From: Symbiodinium sp. CCMP2592
Lineage: Eukaryota; Sar; Dinophyceae; Suessiales; Symbiodiniaceae
Length of the DNA stretch: 64,000 nt
Reading direction: 5' to 3'
Assembly (NCBI GenBank): GCA_905221615.1
Contig: CAJNDT010005877.1
Span: 62,001-126,000, forward strand
Made by a program: the position numbers and the translations under genes. The notes beneath the pieces were generated by a model. It was not told the origin of the DNA and did not search any database. It saw only the letters and a list, made by a program, of their open reading frames with translations. Of this stretch, positions 22,500 to 31,976 are shown one piece after another (position 1 is the first letter of the stretch; every line of letters starts with the position of its first letter).

Positions 22500-24560
22500 C
22501 CAGCTTCTTTAAATCTGCCTGGCCGACACCACCACGAGTGCACTCCCTTTAGTTGCACGACAGCCAGGCAGACAGTCATCCTCTTCCTATGCCTCGAGAA
22601 GCTCTTCGGCTCGCAGCAGTCGCTTTGCATCCGCTACAGATACCTCACGAGAGCGGTGTCAGAAGCTGTTCCTGTAGATAGATCCATGTGCTTGGGGCAG
22701 GGACCTTTGCTTTGCATTCTCTGCACGAGGTACCTTGAAGAGGTCCTTGAAGACCCTTTCCCTCCTCAAACCTGGGCCGAGTGGCGGACTAGTGTTGGAC
22801 AGAAAACATCAAGCAACGCTTGAGAGGGGTACACCAGCTGATGGAAGACCTTGGCAACGTAGGTCCTAGATTCAGAACATAGACGCGTGCGCAGTTGGAT
22901 CTGTGGAGCTGGCACCACAAGACCCGCATTTCGGGCAGCGAAAGCCGCGGCAAGGGTCCCAACCCACCTTCCATGAAGCACGAGAAGGATCTGCTGGCTG
23001 CTGGCCATGTTGCAACCATCGGAAGTTTCAAGGCTTCAAGCTGTTCCTCCATGCTGTTCTTTCACGCTCTTCCTTAACCTTGAAGCTCCATGAAATTTTG
23101 ATGCCTCATCTGGCGGCACTGGTGCACACCGCTCGCATGTGCAGTCAAACTGCTTCGTGCTCTTCAAGGACCTGAGTGGCGTTGCTCTTGCGCAACGGAG
23201 ATGAGCTCTAGGCAAAACCAGGCCTACCATGCAAGTACGGGTAAATGCAAGTCCTCTAATCGAGCAGAGCTTCGGGTGCCGCTATGCCCCCAGTGCCAGC
23301 AACAGCGAGTGAAATGAATCGAACCACTACTTGCTGTGAGTCACCACGAATGACCACCCGTTTGACTACTTCCGGATCCGAGAAGCTTTTTTCGTTCCTC
23401 AGCAGAGTGCAGGAGCACATCTTCCGGTAGGTACGAGATGCACACCTAGCAGGCGCTTGAAGAAGCCACATGATATCTCATGATACTTTGACTCGTTGTG
23501 AACCTCGTCCCCGGGAGCGATATCACGGCGCGCCTGGCAAATTCAAGGGGCAACCAGGAAATTTCACCCCTTGAGGGTGTTCTCAACACAGGCTCTCTCT
23601 TGACCTCACAGTTAGTTGTGCTTCCACTAGCAAAGCCTGAAGCTAGCCATGGGCCATGGAAATTCGCAGAAGGAACAGAGAACAATCAACATCTAAGGTT
23701 ACTAATGAGTCAGGTTTAGGGCAGTGGCAAGCCCAGCTCTACATGATCTACATGTATACAAGATATGGCTGATGTTGCCTATACGACGTGCAATATTACC
23801 ACAAAGGAAGAAAAACAGCATTTCTGATCCTGTGGCACGGCTATGACCAAAGTTTGGTTAGTCAGTCGCAGTACTTGAAACCTCTTGGTGGGTAAACCGT
23901 AAGCCAATACTGCTGGCACAGCCACTGTTGGTTACTTTCCCGCAAGCAGACAATAGCCAACCTAATAATATGATTCCGAAATCATCGAATGACTCGACTA
24001 ACATCAGCGCTTCTACTAGTTAGTGCTGACATCGCAGAGTAGCAATCTTTTCTTGATCCCTGTGGTGGCTGTGGGTGCCCTTGCTTTTTCTAGTTCACAC
24101 AGCGCGGGAAGCTGGAGGGTGCTGGGCCCTTGCTGCGCTTTCGCTAATTGCATGTTGAAGAAAGGACGTCTGTCCAAAAAGCCCTGACTCACCTCAGAAT
24201 AGCAGATCCTACGGATAGTGTCGGTGTGGCGGAGGACAGGATGTCCTGAAACCCAATCCCTCCAGCCCGAGACCAGCCCCATCCGCCCAACACAAAAACG
24301 TCAAAAGGACACCCGAAATCACAGGCCGCAGACTTGACCTCACGGCACTATATTGAGATGTGTTCGTTCCTGCCTTCCGCAGATTGTCAAAGGCTCAGTC
24401 AAGCACACCGAAGTCCGAGCATGGCGGTTCAACGAAAGAGTTTGCAGTCTAAGCACCCAAAGTAACAACAGTGTGTTCCACTTGCCGATGGGCAATGGTT
24501 CTAGATGAGGAAGCCAAATCAGCCAGGAAAGCCCTCAGCCTGAGCAACAGAGTCGTATCA
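22500..24560. other. gene-poor stretch with scattered exon-like pieces
   Basis: No gene model can be supported. A GTGAGT donor-like site near 24190 (minus) follows a short open frame, but no partner exon is evident. Confidence 0.3.
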
Positions 24561-24562
24561 AT

Positions 24563-24910
24563 TTGTGCCAGATGCACACGCAGGATGTGCAGCCCGTCGT
24601 CCCCTTCACTCCAGATCCCATTCCTTACAGTCGCATGCCACTTCTTATCAGGGCGAGTACCACAAGCTCGGGGGCTCTGCTGCCAAGTGTCGCTCCGCAG
24701 GAGTGGGACACGAAGGACGAAGCAAAATATGCGGAGTATCCCAGCGGGTCCTCTGAATGCTCGAAGCCTAAGTCAGCAAATGGGATCATTGGCCAACAAA
24801 CACAGTACATCGATGTCCAAGCAGCAGTTGAGGATCCAAGCCTCCCAGTCACTTTTCTGAGATCGGAGAAGCTGCTAAACTGCTTTGATTCTTCCCCGAC
24901 ATGCTCGTGA
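24563..24910 (+). CDS. unknown small ORF, possibly an exon
   Basis: 115 codons without a domain. The middle part (EWDTKDEAKYAEYPSGSS, IDVQAAVEDPSLPV) has a balanced, protein-like composition, unlike neighbouring frames. No ATG near its beginning is clearly the start. Low confidence. Confidence 0.25.
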   Translation: MCQMHTQDVQPVVPFTPDPIPYSRMPLLIRASTTSSGALLPSVAPQEWDTKDEAKYAEYPSGSSECSKPKSANGIIGQQTQYIDVQAAVEDPSLPVTFLRSEKLLNCFDSSPTCS

Positions 24911-25584
24911 CCTCGAGTGCATGGGCCTGCAGAAGCTCCTCGACGAGAACCGCTGGTGTGGAGAGACCAAGTTGCTTCACCAATTTCTTCACTGCGTCAG
25001 ACGCCTCAGCGAGCCCTCTGTAGTGGACAGCTTCACTTTCCGTGGCACCCTCCTAGGTGCACCTCTTCAACGGGCTCGTGAAACAAGCAGAGCAAGCGCT
25101 TCTGCCTCAGATGCAGCCGAACAACCACTTATCCAGTGCACACTTTAAGCTTGGTGCCCTACTGTCATGATACTGCCTGGCCGAAATGACAGCCCGTGGA
25201 AGAACACCCATTCTCGCCTAAACCTACTTCCGGCAACCAGGTCTGCGTGAACCAGCGGGTCTCTGGGCAAGATTCAATACCTAAAGAAGTGTCATGAAGT
25301 GTGTCTGCTCGGTCGGGGACTCGGTTGGAACGGCGAACCCAAGCTGCTGACAAGATGCTGCAGAGCTGTCACTGGCTTCAAAGACCCTATCTTCGGTTTA
25401 GGTGACAGCTGCTCCTGCGACAGTGCTGCCTTCTGGCTTGTCACATGCTGCACCATTAGCACAAACTTGGGGCCTCGGTAAGGGAGCAGAGTGCTGTCCA
25501 GTACCACAGAGGTTCATAGTCGAAGATGGACGGTTCCTTGGGTGCACAGATACGGATCTTGGACGCGAAGCAGCCGAAGCACAC

Positions 25585-25783
25585 CTGCTAGCTGCTAGCA
25601 GCATGGAAGAAAGGCATAAGACAGCGGCTGCCTTGCATAATCGCTGTACGAGCTTGAAGGCCTCGACGTCTCGCCACGTCGTCCATACACGTCTGTCTTG
25701 GCCAGCATGCTTTACAAGCATCCTTGCCTCATTCCCTGCGTCTTCAGCCACGATATGCAATGGCGGCTCCTTGCAGGTATGCA
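25585..25783 (-). CDS. exon of the host gene disrupted by the LTR element (downstream exon)
   Basis: Minus-strand exon bounded by an acceptor (cttgcctccgcag, before 25783) and a GTGTGC donor (first base 25584). It encodes PLHIVAEDAGNEARMLV...TWRDVEAFKLVQRLCKAA, a helical segment. It lies in the same orientation and just beyond the exon that carries the retroelement insertion, so it is probably part of that gene. Family not recognised. Confidence 0.45.
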
Positions 25784-25951
25784 CTGCGGAGGCAAGCCAA
25801 GTCAGCACACACCGTGGCCTCGAAGAGAAGGTCGCCCTGCGCGACTCGAACTTTCGAAATCATAATCCTCCCATGCAAGAGATGTGATGGCATGGACGGC
25901 AATGCAACAGTACGATCTGCTGTGCTATGAATGCAGCTGTCCTGCCCTTGC

Positions 25952-26093
25952 CTTCCGCAAGCACACATTCGAACTTGCCACTGAAGTGCTGTTGGCAGTA
26001 CTCGTTGATTGTGTCCTTCACGATTGCCAGCCCGATCGCATGCAGTACGCTCAGCATGTCTAACGGTGTAGTCAGGCACGGGGCTGGAGTACA
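25952..26093 (-). CDS. 3' part of a host exon interrupted by the LTR element
   Basis: Minus frame DMLSVLHAIGLAIVKDTI...QQHFSGKFECVLAEG, ending at a possible GC donor (GGAAG then GCAAGG; last exon base 25952). The frame stays open up to the target-site duplication at 26089-26093 and continues in the same frame on the other side of the retroelement at 38371-38410, so the insertion split one exon. Function unknown. Confidence 0.5.
26089..26093. repeat. target-site duplication gtaca, left
   Basis: Identical to 38371-38375; 5-bp duplications are usual for copia elements. Confidence 0.9.
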
Positions 26094-26247
26094 TGAAGAT
26101 TCTCAGGCTAACAGCTTAGCACGGCTTGGTACCGGTAAGTCAACCCTGTGGACCTTTTTCCAATGGGGACTTGGGCCAAGTGCGCCTCGCGTACAGACAT
26201 AGCTAAGGACCATAATGCATAGTCATGGAGGCAGGGTAAAATCTACA
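26094..26247 (-). repeat. 3' LTR of the copia-type element (154 bp)
   Basis: Begins tgaagattctc and ends aaatctaca on the plus strand, so TG...CA ends on both strands. Differs from the other LTR by two substitutions and one single-base indel (about 98% identical). Confidence 0.95.
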
Positions 26248-26258
26248 CCCCCTTCGCC
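26248..26258 (-). promoter_or_regulatory. polypurine tract
   Basis: On the minus strand the bases ggcgaaggggg abut the 3' LTR, as expected for the primer of plus-strand DNA synthesis. Confidence 0.7.
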
Positions 26259-26400
26259 GTGCTGCTCGAGCTAAGGCGGACAAGTACATGGCTCCAGGTT
26301 GCCCTGGGCTTCAACGTTTTGTGAAAGACTTGCCAAAGCGAGCATATATAAAGCACAACGGGGAAGCCCTGCAGGTCCGAAGCAAATCAAAATCGAGGAC

Positions 26401-28440
26401 TCAGCGCCTATGGGTGCGGTTCCATGCATCCCACTCGGCCTGAGTGTATCCTCCACGGCGCTGGCGATAATACTCATCCCATTGGGACTGAGTGTAGCCT
26501 CTGTACATTGGCTCAGGGTCCGCAGCACGACCGCGTCCCTTTTGGGATGGGCGATTCTGGGCTGCAGCCTGACGGTTGCGCTCTGCCAAACGTTCCGTTT
26601 GGTGAGTTTGGTCCCGGGCGCTACGGAGGCTATCGGAAATGATTTGGCCGATCTCAGTAGTGATGCCTTCGGTAGTGGTAGCCGACACATAGACCTCGCC
26701 GTCGAAGGTCAGGATCCGTTTCGCAGCATCATTCACTGCGCCCACCTCTGCAAAGAGTCGCGGAGGGAGGAATGCACCCATGTAGGTCAAGCCGATGGGG
26801 ACGTCCGCTGTTTCATCGATGAATTGCAGACTCCGCAACGGCTCCACTTCGCAGTGGGCATAAAAGACGAGCTTCGCAGGCGGGACATTGCCACCACCAT
26901 AATGGGAACCGGCACGCAAGTACCGCTGCTCCTCGCTGCGTCCGGGGTCCGGGAGCACAGCGTTCGCCAGGTGGTCGAACTTTTGCATGTCCTCAATGCT
27001 GCGGCCCTCCTGCATCATCCTCATGCTGAATTGGTTATCATGCTCGAAGCGATAGGACAACGACTCGAAGTTCAGCTTTGCGGCTCTCTGCTTTCGGTCT
27101 TTGGCATCACGGATCACAGCTGCCTCTGCACTCATTTGGCCGCGCTTCTTTGGTCCGTCACCAAGGCCACGAAGATCGCTCGTGAGGAGGTCCTCAATGG
27201 GCTTCTGGGCTCCGGTTGCGGCGGTGGCGAGAAGGCGCTGGCGGAGCCTCGAGTTTTCGAAGACTCGCTTTGTGACCTTTGCTGAATCGTCCGTCTGGGG
27301 AGCCTTGCAGCGGAGGCAGAACAGCATACCATTGGCAACGACTGCTGCGCACTCCCTGCATGGATGCGAGCCAAGTGGGTAAGGCTCGTCTTCACCCGCG
27401 TCCGTCGTGTCGCCCTCCTCCTCCTCGGCCTTAGCCTCGACGTCGGGAGCGAAAACATCAGCATCGGCAGGCTCACCCTCGCGGGTGGCTTCATCCAAGT
27501 CCATGGCGTCGTCCTTTTTGGCAACGGCGGTGGGCTTGGGAGCCACCTTCGGCATCTTCTTTGAAGCAACCGCTTTAGGAGCGATAGCCGCCTGCTTTGG
27601 AGGCGGTGCCGATGATGAGCTTGCTGCCGCCTCCTCATAGTCGCGCTTGGCACGGAAAATGTGCCCTGGCTCACCCTCGCGGGTGGCTTCCTTGTTTTCG
27701 GCGACATACAGGGGGAGGTTCTTCTTGCTGGTGTCGACGGCGGACAGGATACAGTCAGGGGGAACATTGTCGCGAGTGAGAACGCCATCGGTCTCCGTGA
27801 CGAAGAATACACATCCAGCGGCGATCGCGCGCTGCGTGTCGATGGCAAGCTCAATGGGCTGATTGGATCGCATACCACTTTTGTAGTTGGTATCACCCAG
27901 GCGATACGGGGACAGATAGTTGTGGGATCTGTCCGATCGGGCGGAGCCAGCGATCATGCCGTCGCAAAGGATGCCCTTCATGCCCCGCTCATTCGTTCGG
28001 TGATAGAGCTTGGCGGGCGTGTCCTCGCGGGAGAGTACCGTAACCCCCCTCACGCTGCTTTGCAGCTCGGCATCGGCCTGGGACAATCCACTGTAGAACC
28101 GGGTCGCCAGGAAGAAGTCGGCGTCCGGGTTATTGCCGATGAGCTTTTGATTGTGCCCTTGGGCCATTCTCACACGCACGGGGAACAACGGCTGGCCCAG
28201 AGTGTCCTTCATGGGGACATCGATGCCAAGTAGCCTGATTCTCCCCTTGTTATCGGCTTTCGCTGCGCGTAGCAGCTGCCTCACACCCCATCGTGAGTCC
28301 CGGGCGGTGTTGAAGACCTGAAGCAGAGCATCTACGTCTGTCCAACACCCACGGTCAAAGATCAGTGCGGGGAATTCCTCCAAGGCGTGGCCGCGGAGCA
28401 ACTTGGTGAGGAACTTCAAGTCACCGTGCTTAAAAGCCAC
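26401..28440 (-). CDS. Tpt1/KptA RNA 2'-phosphotransferase with zinc ribbon, C-terminal module of the polyprotein
   Basis: 679 open codons. Residues 4-235 follow the Tpt1/KptA plan: N-terminal winged part (LKFLTKLLRGHALEE...GCWTDVDALL), RVRMAQGHN for the RxxQGH motif, LYHRT for the ART-type YHGT motif, RSHNYLS for RxHxHL, and IELAIDTQRAIAAGCVFF...DGVLTRDNVPPDCI for the C-terminal strand-loop. The enzyme class moves a 2'-phosphate from spliced RNA to NAD. The N-terminal catalytic pair R-H is here R16-G-H18, a one-residue insertion. A Pro/Ala/Lys-rich linker leads to a CxxC...CxxC zinc ribbon (C361, C364, C375, C378), then a helical region, and ends with a doubled GYTQxxWD motif. The frame is open to the element's end. 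Continuity with the upstream frame needs one base shift near 28.43 kb. Confidence 0.75.
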   Translation of the reverse strand: MAFKHGDLKFLTKLLRGHALEEFPALIFDRGCWTDVDALLQVFNTARDSRWGVRQLLRAAKADNKGRIRLLGIDVPMKDTLGQPLFPVRVRMAQGHNQKLIGNNPDADFFLATRFYSGLSQADAELQSSVRGVTVLSREDTPAKLYHRTNERGMKGILCDGMIAGSARSDRSHNYLSPYRLGDTNYKSGMRSNQPIELAIDTQRAIAAGCVFFVTETDGVLTRDNVPPDCILSAVDTSKKNLPLYVAENKEATREGEPGHIFRAKRDYEEAAASSSSAPPPKQAAIAPKAVASKKMPKVAPKPTAVAKKDDAMDLDEATREGEPADADVFAPDVEAKAEEEEGDTTDAGEDEPYPLGSHPCRECAAVVANGMLFCLRCKAPQTDDSAKVTKRVFENSRLRQRLLATAATGAQKPIEDLLTSDLRGLGDGPKKRGQMSAEAAVIRDAKDRKQRAAKLNFESLSYRFEHDNQFSMRMMQEGRSIEDMQKFDHLANAVLPDPGRSEEQRYLRAGSHYGGGNVPPAKLVFYAHCEVEPLRSLQFIDETADVPIGLTYMGAFLPPRLFAEVGAVNDAAKRILTFDGEVYVSATTTEGITTEIGQIISDSLRSARDQTHQTERLAERNRQAAAQNRPSQKGRGRAADPEPMYRGYTQSQWDEYYRQRRGGYTQAEWDAWNRTHRR

Positions 28441-29735
28441 GTGCTTGTCGCCACAATGTCCTCCGGGTTGAATGGCTTCATCAGGTGCTTTGCACCATTG
28501 TAGAAATATTCATTCGGAAGCTTCTCTGGCACAGTGGCAGCCCCTTGCGGGGCGCTTTCATCAACGAACATGAGCCTTCGCATGGCGTCCTCATCGCGGT
28601 CAGACTTCTTGGTCTTCTTGGGTGCCGCGGGCTCCATGACTCTGCCCATTGACGATGGGATGGGGTCGACTTTGTCGCCCTCATCAACCAACTCCACTGT
28701 GCCGGGGACACTGTAGGATACCTTACCATCTGCGTCTTGGGTGACGATGTCATTGACGCACTCCGCAACAGCACTCACATCAGTGGTCGCACCGATCCTT
28801 GGCACATCCTTGCGGATGGCTTTATCCATGGGTGGCCCAGCGGCGATCTTGGTGATGTCGTTTGCATCAGCGGCATCAGGGGCTTCCCACATCTTGTCCT
28901 CCTCGGTAACCGGCATTGGTTTCGCCTGCTTCGGGTTCAAGAGCTGATCTCTCTCCTCGCGCCACTGCTGGAAGACATCCTGAAGCACCGGGTTGTTGGC
29001 CCCGGTTCCAGTCTCGAAATGCTCATAGCGGGTAAGCAGGGCCTTGACGCATGGTGCCATTTTCTGGGCAATCCACTCGCTCTTGCTGGCGTTGAAAGTC
29101 GCGGGCAAGTAGGCCTGAAATAACCCGCGGTTTCGAGGATCTTCACTGGCGTGGAAGGAGTCGTACATCTCCAACTTCTCCACTAAGGAGCTCGCCGACT
29201 GCACCTGGAGATTCCGCTGGCGGAATTCCTCAAACATTGCGGCGTTGAAGTCGTTGTACGCCGAGTGGAGTTGGAACAAGTCCGCCTCCACTTGCCCAAT
29301 CACCTTCACAAAACCAATGTCCGGCTCGCCCGCGAGGGCGGCTAACACATCTGCGGCCCGCCTGACCTTCCTTGCAACGGTCTCCGTTGTGACATTGGGA
29401 TCTCTGTATGCGAGTCCCGGTCCAAGCCGTGTGGGGATGCAGCCCCACTGGCCGGAGATCTCGTTTCCACACCACCAACAGATAACGTCGATGATGTGGT
29501 CCGGATAGTTGGCGCGAAGCTCTTTGATGTGTTCCTCGACCTGCCAGACAATCCACGCCAAGGTTTTGCCCCAACACATAGTGTAGCGAGTCTGTGCCCA
29601 TCCTAGCGTCATGCTTGCGATGTTCACTTCCGCATCCAAGTCGGTCTTGACAAACACTCCCCTTCTGTTCTTCTTGCAAAGTGCGGTGGAGCTGTCTGAG
29701 ACGACGATGATGGCTCGCTTGGCCTTGGGGCTCAA
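28416..29735 (-). CDS. possible SGNH-like hydrolase module of the polyprotein
   Basis: 439 open codons directly after the oxygenase module. The start (KRAIIVVSDSSTALC) resembles block I of SGNH/GDSL hydrolases (G-D-S), and VICWWCGNEISGQWGC resembles block III (G-x-N-D/E). A DxxH block V was not identified, so the assignment is tentative. The second half is helical and then acidic and disordered (PSSMGRVMEPAAPKKTKKSDRD region). If correct, it would hydrolyse an ester or acyl bond; the substrate is unknown. The entry frame overlaps the end of the upstream frame and needs a one-base shift (about 29.75 kb). Confidence 0.4.
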   Translation of the reverse strand: MSPKAKRAIIVVSDSSTALCKKNRRGVFVKTDLDAEVNIASMTLGWAQTRYTMCWGKTLAWIVWQVEEHIKELRANYPDHIIDVICWWCGNEISGQWGCIPTRLGPGLAYRDPNVTTETVARKVRRAADVLAALAGEPDIGFVKVIGQVEADLFQLHSAYNDFNAAMFEEFRQRNLQVQSASSLVEKLEMYDSFHASEDPRNRGLFQAYLPATFNASKSEWIAQKMAPCVKALLTRYEHFETGTGANNPVLQDVFQQWREERDQLLNPKQAKPMPVTEEDKMWEAPDAADANDITKIAAGPPMDKAIRKDVPRIGATTDVSAVAECVNDIVTQDADGKVSYSVPGTVELVDEGDKVDPIPSSMGRVMEPAAPKKTKKSDRDEDAMRRLMFVDESAPQGAATVPEKLPNEYFYNGAKHLMKPFNPEDIVATSTWLLSTVT

Positions 29736-31837
29736 CCTTGCGGTTCGTCACTGAGGTCAGCCATCTGGCGCAGCGCAACACAGGATGCATCAGCATGGGT
29801 CAATGACACCCCGGCCGCGCATTGCGTAGATACGCAGGAGTACGCCGACTCCAACATTGCGTACTCGTGATCTGCGCCGAGAGAAATGATGTCGTTGTTG
29901 AGAGCGGCGGATTGGAGAAGGGTCTTCATGGCCTTTGTTACCCCAGTCCTGTCTGCTTCGGCAGTGTTGACCCTGCAGAACTCATCACTCACGACGATGG
30001 CTGCCATCTCGGGGATCGTGGAAGTAGCTTCAGGCAAGTCAGGAAGATCGGAGCCAGCTGAAGTTGCAATGGCAGTCGTGCACATAAAGGGAGCCATGGT
30101 TTCATGGTCAAGGCTTGCAGTTTGTTGTGTGTTTGTGCACTCGAGCGATGTGCGTGCAAACGAATCATTTTCGAAACGAGAACACGGTTTGTTAAGCCTA
30201 CCCCCCTCATCGAGAGGGGAACCAACACATAACCTCAAACAAACCATTGCCTTCTGAGCTGGGAGCTTCAACTGAGCCGTAGGCAAGAGGAACTTTGATT
30301 GATGTATTTTGTTGAACTTCTGGTACCCCCCTGACGAGTAGGCGATAAAAGAATGTCTTTCGCCAGTGTAGGGTTGTACACCATGTCTAGTTGAAGGATG
30401 CAACAGAGTGGGCTTGCGGTATGTATTGCAGTTGCAGCCTTTGTGGTCTTTGCCATGATCATCTGTGTATGTTGCCGGTGGTCCCAATTGACTCGCGCCC
30501 TCAATCCACAGTGTCCCCCCTGTATAATTACCGAAGGAGAACGTCAGATTGTACGATTCTTTCTGGTTGTACTTATCCGTGTGAATACGGGCCTTGCCGT
30601 TGAAGTTGAACACGAACGAAGTCCATGTAAACCCATCCGGAGATGACCGCTTAACAAATTCATTCACATACCTGCAAATCCATGGGAATTGTTTTGTGCG
30701 ATTGGTAATACCAAAGCATCCACCATGGACCCAAGCGCCGAACACCAAGTACTTGGGTATCGTCTCAGAAGCCATAAACGATCGCGGTTTTGCCAATGAT
30801 GCTTTGAGGTTGGTACGTATAAGCCCAGCTTGCTTCTCGAAGGTCTTGAAACTGTAATCGTTAGAGTCGAACGATTGCTTAGCGAAGTCCTCGACGGTCT
30901 TTGCTGCATCCGGAGCTGCTGCTACCGAAACCTTGTTGTCGACCTCGACCTTCGACTCGGGTTTGCACCCGGCTATGTTCGCGCTGGTTGTATGTCCAAT
31001 AAGCTTCAAGGCATGCGTCCACTTGTTCTTTTCAGTGAAGGGCTTCGTAAATACATCCACCACTTGTTCGGCTGTGCCAACATTCAGTAGCTTGAAATGC
31101 CCATTCTCATATTGCTGCTTTAGCCATGAGAAACTCACCCTCTGTGTCCGATCAGTATGTCGTAGAACACCAGCTTGCCCTAGCAACAAAAGGGTAATAG
31201 TTGCTTGATTATCCTCCATATGTCTAACCTCAAAGCTTTCAGGAAGTTGGACACAGAGGCCGTTGATGTCTGCAATCGACAACCCATCCGGTCTAGTGGA
31301 CCCATAACGAATTTCGTCAAGTTCAGGATCAATGCGTGCGACTATTGAATCTACCCTCTCAGCCCTTGGCTCGGCCTTGCGGCCGGCATCTCCACGCCAG
31401 AGGAAATACCACAAGCTCAGGCACGGTAGACCTTCGGCACGTAAACCGTGGTTTGCCGCTACGACTTCGGACTCAGTGGAGCTCATTGTGATCGAAGTTT
31501 GCTTTTTGCTAAAGGCATTGAGTGGGAAGTACATGTTTGGCCCAACCAAAAACATCGCACACCCAGTTGTTGACTTTGAGTCAAACTCACCCGCAAAGTC
31601 GGAATCACTGAACAACCAAAGCCTGCAATCCATGATGCTGTCACCTATGAAACCACTCATTGTGACATGAAGCGTAGAGTTGAGGTAGCAAACCAACCGA
31701 TGAAGTCCCAAGTCGCAATCTGGACTCCACTTGGTCACCCTCGACGCCAAAGACTGCGCTGCCCTTAATAGATCCCATCTTGCCATGCGAGCAGCAAATA
31801 AAATTTTCATCAATACCTTACTTGCGATCGGTTGCAA
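29732..31837 (-). CDS. RNase H plus 2OG-Fe(II) dioxygenase module of the polyprotein
   Basis: 701 open codons. Residues 30-290: copia RNase H (LWLFSDSDFAGEFDSKSTTG, SSTESEVVAANHG, MEDNQAT, LNVGTAEQVVDVFTKPF). After a 90-residue linker comes a complete 2OG-Fe(II) oxygenase core, residues 355-510: YLVFGAWVHGGCFG, ARIHTDKYN with the metal pair H419-x-D421, LTFSFGNYTGGTLWIEG, distal His H485 (PSTRHGVQPYTG) and the 2OG-binding Arg R494 (GERHSFIAYSS). All catalytic residues are kept. The remaining 190 residues are low complexity. RNase H matures the cDNA; the oxygenase is not a standard copia component. Its substrate is unknown; DNA or RNA base oxidation is a possibility by analogy with TET/JBP and AlkB families. 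Confidence 0.8.
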   Translation of the reverse strand: MQPIASKVLMKILFAARMARWDLLRAAQSLASRVTKWSPDCDLGLHRLVCYLNSTLHVTMSGFIGDSIMDCRLWLFSDSDFAGEFDSKSTTGCAMFLVGPNMYFPLNAFSKKQTSITMSSTESEVVAANHGLRAEGLPCLSLWYFLWRGDAGRKAEPRAERVDSIVARIDPELDEIRYGSTRPDGLSIADINGLCVQLPESFEVRHMEDNQATITLLLLGQAGVLRHTDRTQRVSFSWLKQQYENGHFKLLNVGTAEQVVDVFTKPFTEKNKWTHALKLIGHTTSANIAGCKPESKVEVDNKVSVAAAPDAAKTVEDFAKQSFDSNDYSFKTFEKQAGLIRTNLKASLAKPRSFMASETIPKYLVFGAWVHGGCFGITNRTKQFPWICRYVNEFVKRSSPDGFTWTSFVFNFNGKARIHTDKYNQKESYNLTFSFGNYTGGTLWIEGASQLGPPATYTDDHGKDHKGCNCNTYRKPTLLHPSTRHGVQPYTGERHSFIAYSSGGYQKFNKIHQSKFLLPTAQLKLPAQKAMVCLRLCVGSPLDEGGRLNKPCSRFENDSFARTSLECTNTQQTASLDHETMAPFMCTTAIATSAGSDLPDLPEATSTIPEMAAIVVSDEFCRVNTAEADRTGVTKAMKTLLQSAALNNDIISLGADHEYAMLESAYSCVSTQCAAGVSLTHADASCVALRQMADLSDEPQG

Positions 31838-31976
31838 CCGCCCTGCCTTTTCCCCTCAGATGCCGTTGGCAATGCCACGCGAAGCTCATGAAAGGGAGTC
31901 GCAGCTGGTTTCAGGGTTTTGCGCTCAACTTTGGCAAGCTCGCAGTAACGCTCAACACAAGAATCAAGGAAGTCCT

